DNA of 64,000 bases, taken from the NCBI GenBank assembly GCA_035699085.1, contig DASSBG010000045.1:124001-188000 (forward strand). The letters run 5' to 3'. The DNA is from DASSBG01 sp035699085 (lineage in GTDB: Bacteria > Pseudomonadota > Gammaproteobacteria > Xanthomonadales > Rhodanobacteraceae). Under the pieces are notes generated by a model. That model saw only the letters and a list, made by a program, of their open reading frames with translations, had not been told where the DNA came from and made no database searches. The first letter of the stretch is position 1. The number at the start of each line of letters is the position of its first letter. The position numbers and the translations under genes were made by a program. This document shows, piece after piece, positions 29,290-37,653 of the stretch.

Positions 29290-31359
29290 TCAGCCGGTGG
29301 CTTCGTAGGAGACGACCTTTTCCGGTTCCTGCAGGAAGTTGCCCTGCACGAACTGCACGCCGCAGGAAAACAGGATCGAGGTGCTGGCCGCGTCCTGCAC
29401 CCACTCGGCCACCGTCATCTGCCCTTGCCGCTTGGCCTCGTTGCAGATCTCGCGGACGCGGTCCTGGTTTTCGGGGTGCTTGGGCAGCTCGGCGAGGAAG
29501 CTGCGGTCGATCTTCAGGTAATCGGCCGGAATGTGCTTGAGCAGCTGGAACGAATTGAGGCCGGACCCGAACTGCTCAAGGGCGAAGGCGCAGCCCAGCT
29601 CCTTGATGCGGTCGACGAACTGGCGCGCCGGCTTCAGGTTGGTCAACACCTTGCTTTCAGGCATTTCCAGCACCAGCGACTTGCCCGAGATGCCGGCCTT
29701 CTTCAACTGCGTGCCGATCCAGTCCGCCAACTCGACGTCATCCAGCGACTGCGGCGTCAGCTTGACCATGAAGATGGTCGGCTGCGGATCGCGGGCGCGC
29801 TCTGCCAGCAGGGCGATTGCGCGGCCCAGCACCCAGCGGTCGATGCGCGGCAGCAGGCCGTGGCGTTCCGCGATCGGCAGGAACAGATTGGGCATGATCT
29901 CGCCCTTCGGGCCCTGCATGCGCAGCAGGATTTCGTAGTACTCGCCTTCGGCGCCCTGCAGGCTCACGATCTGCTGGTAGAACAGCACGAACCCATCGTC
30001 GTCCAGTGCCCGCTCGATCATCGCCAGCCAGCGGCGCTCGCGTTCGGCTTCGGCCTGTTCCTGCGCCGAGGGATTGAAGATGTCGCAACGGTTGCCACCC
30101 TCTCCCTGCACCGCGCGCAGTCGTTCGGTTGCCTGGTCGAGCAGGGTCGAGCTGCTGGCGTTCTTCTCGTTGAGGAGGCTGCCACCGATGCTCGCGGTCA
30201 TGCTGAGCGAGCGTGCGCCGGTATCGAAGATGTGCTCCTCCACCGCCTTGCGCAGGCGCTCGGCGCTCGCGGCGACCGCGGCCTGGTCCCGATCCAGCAG
30301 CAGCACGGCAAAGGTGTGCTCGGCGATACGGCCGGCAACGTCGAACTCGCTGAGCTGCGCCGCGATGACCGTGGCCAGGTCGTGCAGCAGCGGGTCCACG
30401 CCGCTGAGTCCGATGGCATCGACGGTGGCGCGGAAGGCATCGGGTTCGACCAGCAGCAACGCCTGGTTCTTGCGGCCCTTGGCGGCCTCCGCGACCGCAC
30501 CACCGATGCGCTCCAGCAAGTGCCCGCGGTTGAACAGGCCGGTGACGGCGTCGCGCCAACGCAGCTCCTCCATTTCCCGCGACACCTCCACAGCAACCTC
30601 CTGGTGGCGGAAGATGATCTGCAGGCAGGGCTCGCCCTCGAACGTCGCGCTGGCGAACTGCATCACCGCGGGAAAGCTGGATCCGTCGCTGTGACGGGCG
30701 TGCAGCTCCAGCTTTTCGGGCGGCTTCTCGCCACGTACGAGGCGCTGCAGCAGCGCCTTGAAGTCCGGCGCGTCTTCCGGCGCGACCATGTCGAGCAGCG
30801 TCAGGCCCTCGATTTCCTCGAAGCTGCCGAGGCCGAACATTTCCAGGTAGGCCTGGTTGGCGCGCACGTACATGCCCTCGTGCACGTAGGCAATCGGATC
30901 GCGCGAGGAGTCGAGCAGCGAATCGCAGCGCCGCTCCGACTCGCGCAGCGCCGCCTCCAGCTCGCGCACGTTGCGGCGCATGCTCAACGCCTCGAACTCG
31001 CGCCGCACGATCTGCTGCAACTGCGCCGGCCGGCTGGCCAGGGCCAAGCCGCGCATGCCGAGGGCGAAGATTTCGGTAATGAGATCGTCGTCGGTGTCAC
31101 GGGCCAGCGCGACCACGGCGATGTCCTTGCCGCTGGCCTCGACCGCGCGCATGACGGCATCGGCAGGGATTGAGGCCGTCGGGTCAGCCAGCACCAGGTC
31201 GGGCGCGTGCTCCTCGATCACCTGCGGCAGGTCGTCAGCCGTCTCCAGCCCGCTTGGCCGCACCGCAATGCCGCCGTTGCGCAGGATGCTGATGACCTGC
31301 TCGATGTCCTCGGCCTTGTCCTGGACGAACAGGATCCGTACGACGTTGTCCTTGTTCAT
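29290..31359 (-). CDS. fimX: FimX-like c-di-GMP receptor (REC-PAS-degenerate GGDEF-degenerate EAL)
   Basis: A 689-residue protein with the FimX domain order: a receiver-like domain (residues 1-125, VRILFVQDKAEDIEQVISIL), a PAS domain (about 140-260, DPIAYVHEGMYVRANQAYLEMFG), a GGDEF domain (about 270-430) and an EAL domain (440-689). The GGDEF motif is AEHTF. In EAL, the motif is E-I-L, the metal-binding Asn is Lys (MVKLTPQSL), and DDFG is EQFG. It should therefore neither make nor cleave c-di-GMP but could bind it, as FimX does when steering type IV pilus assembly. A type IV pilus cluster lies 16 kb downstream. ATG 31359 gives the family N-terminus. Confidence 0.85.
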   Translation of the reverse strand: MNKDNVVRILFVQDKAEDIEQVISILRNGGIAVRPSGLETADDLPQVIEEHAPDLVLADPTASIPADAVMRAVEASGKDIAVVALARDTDDDLITEIFALGMRGLALASRPAQLQQIVRREFEALSMRRNVRELEAALRESERRCDSLLDSSRDPIAYVHEGMYVRANQAYLEMFGLGSFEEIEGLTLLDMVAPEDAPDFKALLQRLVRGEKPPEKLELHARHSDGSSFPAVMQFASATFEGEPCLQIIFRHQEVAVEVSREMEELRWRDAVTGLFNRGHLLERIGGAVAEAAKGRKNQALLLVEPDAFRATVDAIGLSGVDPLLHDLATVIAAQLSEFDVAGRIAEHTFAVLLLDRDQAAVAASAERLRKAVEEHIFDTGARSLSMTASIGGSLLNEKNASSSTLLDQATERLRAVQGEGGNRCDIFNPSAQEQAEAERERRWLAMIERALDDDGFVLFYQQIVSLQGAEGEYYEILLRMQGPKGEIMPNLFLPIAERHGLLPRIDRWVLGRAIALLAERARDPQPTIFMVKLTPQSLDDVELADWIGTQLKKAGISGKSLVLEMPESKVLTNLKPARQFVDRIKELGCAFALEQFGSGLNSFQLLKHIPADYLKIDRSFLAELPKHPENQDRVREICNEAKRQGQMTVAEWVQDAASTSILFSCGVQFVQGNFLQEPEKVVSYEATG

Positions 31360-31582
31360 GAATTTCCGTGGAGTGACGGCTGTGAAAATCGCAGCACGCG
31401 TCCCGGCTCGGCCGCGCCGCGGGCGCTGGCCGCGCGAGCGCCGCGACACGGCTTCGTTTGTACAACATTCGCAGCGGCAACGCCAGACGGGGCGCGACTG
31501 CTGGTGCTTTGGTCCGGGAATGGCGAATCGAGAACGAAGAAAGGGTGGGGCGACAGGGTGCGTGGCTGTCGTGACCTGCGCC

Positions 31583-32596
31583 TCACAGCGGCGTCTTCGC
31601 CGGCTCGCCCGGCAGTTCCCGCACCAGCCGCGGGACCAGGTAGCCCGGCAGTTCGCCGCGCAGCGCCTCGACCAGCGCCCGCGCCCGCACATCATCCACC
31701 TCGAAGTGGGCGGTGCCGCGCACGCGGTCGAGCTGGTGCAGGTAATACGGCAGAACGCCGCAGTCGTCGAACAGCCGCCGGCTGAGCGCAGCCAGCGCGG
31801 CGGCGCTGTCGTTGATGCCACGCAGCAGCACCGACTGGTTCAGCAGCGTCGCGCCGGCCTCGCGCAGGCGCCGGCAGGCGTCGGCGACGCTGCCGTCGAG
31901 CTCGTTGCAGTGGTTGGCGTGGACCACCACCACCACGCGCAGCGGCAGCGCGCGCAGCCAGTCCAGCAGACCGGCATCGACCCGCTCCGGCAGCACCACC
32001 GGCAGGCGCGTGTGGATGCGCAGGCGGCGCAGCGCGCCGTGCGGCAGGGCCGCCGTGAGGTCGCGCAGCTTGGCGTTGGACAGCGCCAGCGGGTCGCCGC
32101 CCGACAGGATCAGTTCGTCCACCTCGGGGTGGCCGCGCAGGTAGTCCAGCGCCTCGCGCCACTGGCCGGCGGCGGCGATCTCGTCGGCGTAGGGAAAATG
32201 GCGTCGGAAGCAGTAGCGGCAGTTGATGGCGCAGGTACCGCTGGCGATCAGCAGCACGCGGCCGTGGTACTTGTGCAGCACGCCGTGCGCCGCCCGCGCC
32301 CCGAGGTCGCCAACCGCATCGCTGGCGAAGCCGGCGACATCGGCCTGCTCGGCCAGTTGTGGCAGCACCTGCAGCAGCAGCGGATCGTCCGGATCGCCGC
32401 GCCGCATGCGGGCGGCGAAGCCGCGCGGCACCCGCAGCGCAAAGCCGGCGTCGTCCGTCGGCAGGCGCCGGCGCAGGTGGCCCAGGTCCAGCAGGTCCAG
32501 CAGCTCGCGGCCCTCCGTGATGGCGTCACGCCACAGCCGGCGCCAGTCCGCGCCGTCCCCGGCGGGCTGTGCGGCGTGCGGGCTTGCGGTTATCAT
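31583..32596 (-). CDS. epmB: EF-P--(R)-beta-lysine pathway lysine 2,3-aminomutase
   Basis: A 337-residue radical SAM enzyme that turns L-alpha-lysine into (R)-beta-lysine for EF-P modification. The iron-sulfur motif is CAINCRYCFRRHFPY (C-x3-C-x2-C, near residue 118). Further signs are DELILSGGDPLALSN (SAM-binding GGDP), RIHTRLPVVLPERV, VVVHANHCNEL, and NQSVLLRGINDS. The PLP lysine region of full aminomutases is near 'GVLPYYLHQLDRVRGTAHFEV'. The protein is shorter than KamA, as usual for EpmB. It is divergent from efp (160 nt between starts), a common arrangement. epmA is not in the window. Confidence 0.95.
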   Translation of the reverse strand: MITASPHAAQPAGDGADWRRLWRDAITEGRELLDLLDLGHLRRRLPTDDAGFALRVPRGFAARMRRGDPDDPLLLQVLPQLAEQADVAGFASDAVGDLGARAAHGVLHKYHGRVLLIASGTCAINCRYCFRRHFPYADEIAAAGQWREALDYLRGHPEVDELILSGGDPLALSNAKLRDLTAALPHGALRRLRIHTRLPVVLPERVDAGLLDWLRALPLRVVVVVHANHCNELDGSVADACRRLREAGATLLNQSVLLRGINDSAAALAALSRRLFDDCGVLPYYLHQLDRVRGTAHFEVDDVRARALVEALRGELPGYLVPRLVRELPGEPAKTPL

Positions 32597-32756
32597 GGTC
32601 TATTCCTGTCGCTGCGATGGACCGGTTCGAACCGGAAGCGGAGGGGGAAATCCCGGTTGGCCACGGCCGCCGGCGGTTCCCGCGGAGCTTCCCGGCCCGG
32701 CGGCGACGCATATCTTAACCGCCGCTGCGAAGCGGTATCAGTGGAGCTGAAACGCG

Positions 32757-33323
32757 ATGGCCAGTTACGGACTCAACGACGTCAAGTCGGGCGTGAAGAT
32801 CATCGTCGATGGCGATCCGTACGTCATTGTCGACGCAGACTTCATAAAGCCGGGCAAGGGCCAGGCCTTCACCCGCATCCGCATCCGCAACCTCAAGAAC
32901 GGCCGCACGGTGGAAAAGACCCTGAAGGCGAGCGAGACCTTCGAGGGCGCCGATGTCGTCGACACCGACATGCAGTACTTGTACACGGACGGCGAGTTCT
33001 GGCACTTCATGCAGCCGGACACCTTCGAGCAGCACCAGGCCGACAAGGCCGCGATGGGCGACGCCGCGCAGTGGCTGAAGGGCGAAGAGGAGTGCGTGGT
33101 TACGCTGTGGAACGGCGCGCCGCTGGCGGTGCAGCCGCCGAACTTCGTCGAGCTCAAGATCACCGAGACCGATCCCGGCGTGCGCGGCGACACCTCCGGT
33201 GGCGGCGGCAAACCGGCCACGCTGGAAACCGGCGCCGTCGTGCGCGTACCGCTGTTCGTCAACCAGGACGAAGTGATCAAGGTCGACACCCGCAGCGGGG
33301 GGTACGTTTCGCGCGTGAAGTGA
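32757..33323 (+). CDS. efp: Elongation factor P
   Basis: A 188-residue translation factor that relieves ribosome stalling at polyproline stretches. The modification site is Lys34 in DADFIKPGKGQAFTRIRIRN, which EpmA/EpmB beta-lysylate. Other signs are KTLKASETFEGADVVDTDMQYLYTDG spread over residues 55-80, and the C-terminal S1-like domain ending VKVDTRSGGYVSRVK-like sequence (FVNQDEVIKVDTRSGGYVSR). Length is exactly family-typical. It is divergent from epmB, which explains the need for a Lys at position 34 rather than Arg. Confidence 0.98.
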   Translation: MASYGLNDVKSGVKIIVDGDPYVIVDADFIKPGKGQAFTRIRIRNLKNGRTVEKTLKASETFEGADVVDTDMQYLYTDGEFWHFMQPDTFEQHQADKAAMGDAAQWLKGEEECVVTLWNGAPLAVQPPNFVELKITETDPGVRGDTSGGGGKPATLETGAVVRVPLFVNQDEVIKVDTRSGGYVSRVK

Positions 33324-33381
33324 CGCGCAGCGCCGCATCGCCACGACCACGCACAGGACAAGCCATGGGAGCCACCGACTG

Positions 33382-34719
33382 ATGACCGATGCCACCGATG
33401 CCGCCACGCCCGTCGACCTGCTGATCGAAGCGCGCTGGGTGGTGCCGGTGGAACCGGACGGGGTGGTGCTGGACCGGCATGCGGTCGTCGTCGACGGCGA
33501 GCAGATCGTCGCCGTGGTGCCGATCGACGCGGCCCGTGCCCGCTACGCGCCGCGCGAAACCGTCGCGCTGCCGGAGCATGCGCTGATCCCGGGCCTCATC
33601 AACGCCCACACCCACAACCCCATGACGCTGCTGCGCGGCATCGCCGACGACCTGCCGCTGAAGGTCTGGCTGGAGCAGCACATCTGGCCGGCCGAGGCCC
33701 GGGTGATGGGGCCGGAGTTCATCCGCGACGGCGTCGAGCTCGCGGTGGCCGAGATGCTGCGCGGCGGCACCACCTGCGCCAACGAGAACTACTTCTTCCC
33801 GGACGTCATCGCCGCGACCTACCGGCGGCTCGGCTTCCGCGCAGTCATCGGCCTGCCGGTGATCGAGTTCCCCACGCCGTGGGCGCAGACGCCGGACGAG
33901 TATTTCGAGCGCGCGCTGGCGGTGCACGACGAGTTGCGCGGCGAGCCGCTGCTGACCACGGCCTTCGTGCCGCACGCGCCCTACACGGTATCCGACGCCA
34001 GCTTCGAGCGCATCCGCATGCTGGCCGATCAGCTCGACATCCCGGTGCACCTGCACTGCCACGAAACCGCCGGCGAAATCGACGACAGCCTGCGCGACCA
34101 CGGCGCCCGGCCGATGGAGCGGCTGCGCCGCCTGGGCCTCGTCAACGACCGCCTGATTGCCGTGCACATGACCGCGGTCACCGACGGCGAGATCGCGGCT
34201 TGCGCCGAGAATGGCGTCTCCGTGGTCCACTGCCCGGAATCCAACCTCAAGCTGGCGTCGGGGTTCTGTCCGGCCGAGGCGTTCCGCGCCGCGGGGGTCA
34301 ACGTCGCCATCGGCACCGATGGCTGCGCCTCCAACAACGACCTCGACATGTTCGGCGAGATGCGCACGGCCGCGCAGCTGGCCAAGGCCGTGGCGCGCAA
34401 GGCCGATGCCTTCAGCGCCCGCTACACCCTGCGTGCCGCAACGCTCAACGGCGCGCGCGCGGTCGGCCTGGAGCAGCGCGTCGGCTCGCTGGAGCCGGGC
34501 AAACAGGCCGACATTGCAGCCGTGCGGCTGGACGACATCGAGTCACTGCCGCTCTACGATGTCGTCTCGCAGCTGGTCTACGCCACCGGCCGCCATCAGG
34601 TCAGCGACGTCTGGATCGCCGGCCGCCGTCGCCTAGCCGACCGCACGCTGACCGACATCGACTTGCCGGCGCTGCAGGCAAAGGCCCGGGACTGGGGCGA
34701 GCGCATCGCCGCGGTCTGA
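33382..34719 (+). CDS. mtaD: TRZ/ATZ-family amidohydrolase (MTA/SAH deaminase-like)
   Basis: A 445-residue metal-dependent deaminase of the amidohydrolase superfamily; relatives deaminate 5'-methylthioadenosine or S-adenosylhomocysteine. Metal ligands are in LINAHTHNPMTLLRGIAD (H-x-H), HLHCHETAGEI and IAVHMTAV, and IGTDGCASNNDLDM holds the catalytic Asp. The C-terminal barrel strand region has LEPGKQADIAAV. It lies 58 nt after efp. In pseudomonads the same gene precedes ubiG and a HAD phosphatase, as here, though 661 nt of repeats separate it from ubiG. Substrate preference is not decidable by eye. Confidence 0.85.
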   Translation: MTDATDAATPVDLLIEARWVVPVEPDGVVLDRHAVVVDGEQIVAVVPIDAARARYAPRETVALPEHALIPGLINAHTHNPMTLLRGIADDLPLKVWLEQHIWPAEARVMGPEFIRDGVELAVAEMLRGGTTCANENYFFPDVIAATYRRLGFRAVIGLPVIEFPTPWAQTPDEYFERALAVHDELRGEPLLTTAFVPHAPYTVSDASFERIRMLADQLDIPVHLHCHETAGEIDDSLRDHGARPMERLRRLGLVNDRLIAVHMTAVTDGEIAACAENGVSVVHCPESNLKLASGFCPAEAFRAAGVNVAIGTDGCASNNDLDMFGEMRTAAQLAKAVARKADAFSARYTLRAATLNGARAVGLEQRVGSLEPGKQADIAAVRLDDIESLPLYDVVSQLVYATGRHQVSDVWIAGRRRLADRTLTDIDLPALQAKARDWGERIAAV

Positions 34720-34722
34720 AGC

Positions 34723-34796
34723 CGGGGACCGGGGACCGGGGACCGGGGACCAGGGACCAGGGACCGGGGACCAGGGACCAGGGACCAGGGACCAGG
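34723..34796. repeat. GGGACC(G/A) tandem repeat, array 1
   Basis: About ten 7-bp units GGGACCG or GGGACCA run without interruption from 3 nt after the mtaD stop. Related arrays are at 38592-38645 and 42815-42862. Confidence 0.85.
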
Positions 34797-34857
34797 TGAG
34801 CGCGGATCAGTGGGATGGTTCCCGGTGGCTGCGTGGCCGTGCGCCGACCTGAAACAC

Positions 34858-35104
34858 CCGTCATTCCGGGGCCGCGCACAGCGCGGGGCATGCGCCCTCT
34901 CGCTGCGCTCGCCTCGCTCCGCTCGCCCGGAATCTTCTTGACGGTTGCGACAGAACCCGGAAGCGCAGCGAATCGCGAGTGCGCGCGCTGGCAGCGCCGT
35001 ATCGCCGCTGCCGCCACCAGCTGTGTGCACCGCCCGCTGCGCCGACCTGCGCGGCAACGTCAAGAAGATTCCGGATTCTGCCTTCGGCAGCTCCGGAATG
35101 ACGG
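34858..35104. repeat. Nested inverted repeat (CGTCATTCCGG ends)
   Basis: CCGTCATTCCGG (34858-34869) is inverted at 35092-35104 (TCCGGAATGACGG). Inside, CCGGAATCTTCTTGACG (34927-34943) is perfectly inverted at 35058-35074 (CGTCAAGAAGATTCCGG), and the stem extends by TTGC/GCAA. Each half is itself bounded by CCGGAAT-type ends, so this looks like two small palindromic units in opposite orientation. Confidence 0.75.
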
Positions 35105-35200
35105 TGTGGTTGGCGCGCAGCGCTCGGGTTTGGGAATTGGCGATGGGATCGAGTGGCGGCACGGGTCGCTGTTTCCTGCGCGAGGTGGGCTGCGCGTGTC

Positions 35201-35235
35201 GGGTTCGCCTGCGGCTCACCGCCAACCTGCCGTAG
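35201..35235 (-). repeat. Dispersed TAGGTTGG-type repeat, copy 4 (inverted)
   Basis: GGGTTCGCCTGCGGCTCACC, followed by GCCAACCTGCCGTAG. It matches the loop variant of copy 2 (CGCAGG). Confidence 0.65.
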
Positions 35236-35380
35236 TGCCGGCATCACGGTCCGCCCGCTCACCGCGCTTGCTCCGCTTCGCTTCGCAGCGCGGGAATGGC
35301 GAACCAGGAATGGCAAGCCCACTTCGCCTTGCCTTTCCCGTCCACCGCCGGCCGTCCACCGCTTCCACTACAATGGCGAC

Positions 35381-36088
35381 GTGAGCACGCCACCGCCCAA
35401 TGTCGATGCCGCCGAGGTTGCCCGCTTCGAGAAGCTGGCGGCACGCTGGTGGGATGCCGACGGCGAATCTCGGCCGCTGCACGACCTCAATCCGCTGCGC
35501 ACGGCTTTCGTCGCCGAACGCCAGCCGCTGGCCGGCGCGCGCGTGGCGGACGTCGGCTGTGGTGGCGGCCTGCTGAGCGAGGCGCTGGCGCGTGCCGGCG
35601 CCACCGTGGTCGGCATCGACCTGGCGCCGGCCTTGATCGATGTCGCCCGCCTGCACCTGCACGAGTCCGGCCTCAAGGTCGACTACCGCCTGCAGTCGGC
35701 GCACGAGCTCGGCGCCAGCGACGGCGGCAGCTTCGATGCCGTCTGCTGCATGGAGCTGGTTGAGCACGTGCCGGATCCGGCTGCGCTGGTACGCGACCTG
35801 GCGGCACTGCTGAAGCCCGGCGGCAAGCTCTTCATGTCGACCGTGAACCGTACGCCGACGGCCTTCGCCGCTGCCATCGTCGGTTCGGAATACGTACTGC
35901 GCCTGCTGCCACGTGGCACGCATCAGTACGCGCGCTTCCTGCGGCCGTCGGAGCTGGGCGGCATGCTGCGGTCCGCCGGTCTGGTGCTGGACGAGGTGCG
36001 GGGCATGCGCTACGACCCGCTGCGGCGCAAGGCCTGGCTGGCGGAGAGCACGGCGGTCAACTATCTCGTCGCCGCCCATCGTCCGTGA
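35381..36088 (+). CDS. ubiG: Ubiquinone biosynthesis O-methyltransferase
   Basis: A 235-residue SAM methyltransferase for both O-methylation steps of ubiquinone synthesis. It opens with the UbiG signature VARFEKLAARWWDADGESRPLHDLNPLR (over residues 10-40), then motif I VADVGCGGGLLSEALARAGATVVGID, FDAVCCMELVEHVPDP and LKPGGKLFMSTVNRTPTAF, and ends RLLPRGTHQYARFLRPSEL with YDPLRRKAWLAE. The start is GTG 35381. A TACAAT -10-like hexamer (35369-35374) lies only 7 nt upstream, so a leaderless transcript is possible. The stop overlaps the next gene by 4 nt (GTGA). Confidence 0.95.
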   Translation: MSTPPPNVDAAEVARFEKLAARWWDADGESRPLHDLNPLRTAFVAERQPLAGARVADVGCGGGLLSEALARAGATVVGIDLAPALIDVARLHLHESGLKVDYRLQSAHELGASDGGSFDAVCCMELVEHVPDPAALVRDLAALLKPGGKLFMSTVNRTPTAFAAAIVGSEYVLRLLPRGTHQYARFLRPSELGGMLRSAGLVLDEVRGMRYDPLRRKAWLAESTAVNYLVAAHRP

Positions 36089-36756
36089 GTTTTCGCCCGC
36101 CGCAGCCGCTGGCCGGCGTGCTGTTCGACCTTGACGGCACCCTGGTGGACAGCGCCACAGACCTCTACGCCGCGCTCGAAGCACTGTGCGCCGAGCAGCA
36201 GGTGCCGCCGCCGCCGTATGCAGCAATGCGCGAACGGGTTTCCCGCGGTGCCACCGCCATGCTGCGATCCGCCTTCCCCCAACATGATGACGCGGCGATC
36301 GCGGCATTGCGTCCGCGCTTCCTTGAGCTGTACGCCGAGCTTCTGGACGGCGCGACGCGCACCTTCCCCGGGGTCGATGCGCTGCTCGACACGCTGGAGG
36401 CACGCGGCATCGGCTGGGGCGTCGTCACCAACAAACCGGCCGCCCTGACCGGCCCGCTGCTGCAGCGCCTCGGCCTCGACCATCGCTGCGCCGCGCTGGT
36501 CTGCGGCGACACCTTGACCGTCTGCAAGCCTGACCCCGAGCCGCTGTTGCACGCCTGCCGCAGCGCCACGCTGGCGCCGGCACAGTGCGTGTTCGTCGGC
36601 GACGATCGGCGGGACATCGAGGCCGGACGCGCCGCCGGCATGCCAACCATCGCCGCGGCCTGGGGCTATCTGGACGGCGGCGACCCGCAGCAGTGGCAGG
36701 CGGACGCGGTGGCCAAGGACGTGGCGCAGCTGGCACGCCTGCTGGCCTTGGCGTGA
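36085..36756 (+). CDS. HAD-IA phosphatase (Gph / MupP type)
   Basis: A 223-residue HAD phosphatase. Motif I is GVLFDLDGTLVDSATDLYAAL, motif II is GVVTNKPAALTGPLLQRLGL, motif III is KPDPEPLLHACR and motif IV VFVGDDRRDIEAGRAAGM. The cap is the helical type of phosphoglycolate phosphatase. By sequence it is annotated as gph in many genomes. By position directly after ubiG (overlap of 4 nt), the ortholog in pseudomonads is MupP, the N-acetylmuramic acid 6-phosphate phosphatase of cell-wall recycling. I cannot decide between the two substrates from motifs. The stop overlaps the following gene by 4 nt (GTGA). Confidence 0.85.
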   Translation: MSFRPPQPLAGVLFDLDGTLVDSATDLYAALEALCAEQQVPPPPYAAMRERVSRGATAMLRSAFPQHDDAAIAALRPRFLELYAELLDGATRTFPGVDALLDTLEARGIGWGVVTNKPAALTGPLLQRLGLDHRCAALVCGDTLTVCKPDPEPLLHACRSATLAPAQCVFVGDDRRDIEAGRAAGMPTIAAAWGYLDGGDPQQWQADAVAKDVAQLARLLALA

Positions 36757-37610
36757 GCGACGGCGCGTTCGAGTCGCTGGTCGAGGCCTGGCGGCGTGCG
36801 CGGCCCGAGCTGGCGCTGGCGCTGCCCTACCTGCGCGGTGCCGAGCGCCAGCCGCGGCTCGCGCTGGCCTGTCTGGAGCAGCAGTGGCTGGAGACAACCT
36901 ACGGCGTGGCCGAGAACGAAGTGGCGGCGGCCAAGCTGGGCTGGTGGCTTGAGGAGCTGGAGGCGGCCCGCCTGGGGCGAGCCCGCCACCCATTCACGCA
37001 GGTCCTTTTCGCCGACGATCGCGCACGTTCACTGCAAATGTCGCTGTGGCAGGCCCCAATCCAGGCCGCGTTGCGCCTGCGCGACACGCCCGGTGGGGCC
37101 GCTGACCTGGCGGCGCAGCAGGCCCGGGATGCACCGTTGCACGAGGCGCTGGCGCGGCTGGAAACGGCGCTGTGGTTCGGCCCGGGGGCGCCGGCCGGGC
37201 GCGCCGCCGCGGCCTCGGGGCTGGGTCATCGGCTGGCGGCGCTGGCCCGCCTGCCCGAAGCACCGCATGCCGGTGCCGGTCCGCTGCCGATGAACCTGCT
37301 GGCGCGCCACCAGCTGCAGCTCGGCGCGCTGGCGCAGGACGATCCGCTCCTCGCTGCGGCCGTGCGCGACCAGCTCGATGCCCTGGACTGCGCCTGGACG
37401 CGAGCCCAAAAACTGGTGGGCCCGTTGAGCCTGCTGCGCGCGCTGGCCGAGCGCGCCGACCGCCGGCTGCTGCGCCAGGCCCGGCGCGACCGCCAGCCGC
37501 TGCGCCGGCTGTCACTGGGTCCCCGCCGCGCCGGCCTCGGCGACGCCCTGGCCGCATGGCGACTGGCGCGTGCAGTGCGCGGTGGTGCGCTGGACAATCG
37601 CCGTCACTGA
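36753..37610 (+). CDS. Squalene/phytoene-synthase-like protein, probably non-catalytic
   Basis: A 285-residue, almost entirely helical protein. AENEVAAAKLGWWLEELEAARLG near residue 47 and RHPFTQVLF correspond to the segment after the first active-site region in squalene/phytoene synthases ('R...IRL.WW...L......HP'). The aspartate-rich motifs (D-x-x-x-D) needed for prenyl-diphosphate binding are not visible. It therefore resembles the non-enzymatic members of the family. It starts at GTG 36753, overlapping the phosphatase stop, so it is the last gene of the ubiG operon. Function unknown. Confidence 0.6.
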   Translation: MSDGAFESLVEAWRRARPELALALPYLRGAERQPRLALACLEQQWLETTYGVAENEVAAAKLGWWLEELEAARLGRARHPFTQVLFADDRARSLQMSLWQAPIQAALRLRDTPGGAADLAAQQARDAPLHEALARLETALWFGPGAPAGRAAAASGLGHRLAALARLPEAPHAGAGPLPMNLLARHQLQLGALAQDDPLLAAAVRDQLDALDCAWTRAQKLVGPLSLLRALAERADRRLLRQARRDRQPLRRLSLGPRRAGLGDALAAWRLARAVRGGALDNRRH

Positions 37611-37653
37611 CCCCACGTTAAACTCTCCGCCCCGCTGACCAGTGCACCGAACC

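Larger units (their letters stand above)
34720..35380. other. Repeat-rich intergenic region between mtaD and ubiG
   Basis: 661 nt hold a GGGACC minisatellite (34723-34796), a nested inverted repeat about 247 nt long (34858-35104) and an inverted TAGGTTGG copy (35201-35235). No gene is recognisable; short open frames here follow the repeats. The ubiG promoter should be near the right end. Confidence 0.65.

Noticed and set aside
28698..29540. A 280-codon open frame through the repeat island
   Set aside because: It consists of dispersed repeat sequence plus antisense fimX; such frames are common annotation artefacts of these repeats.
29059..31173. A 704-codon plus-strand open frame opposite fimX
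   Set aside because: No motif is seen in it, and the minus strand carries a full REC-PAS-GGDEF-EAL protein.
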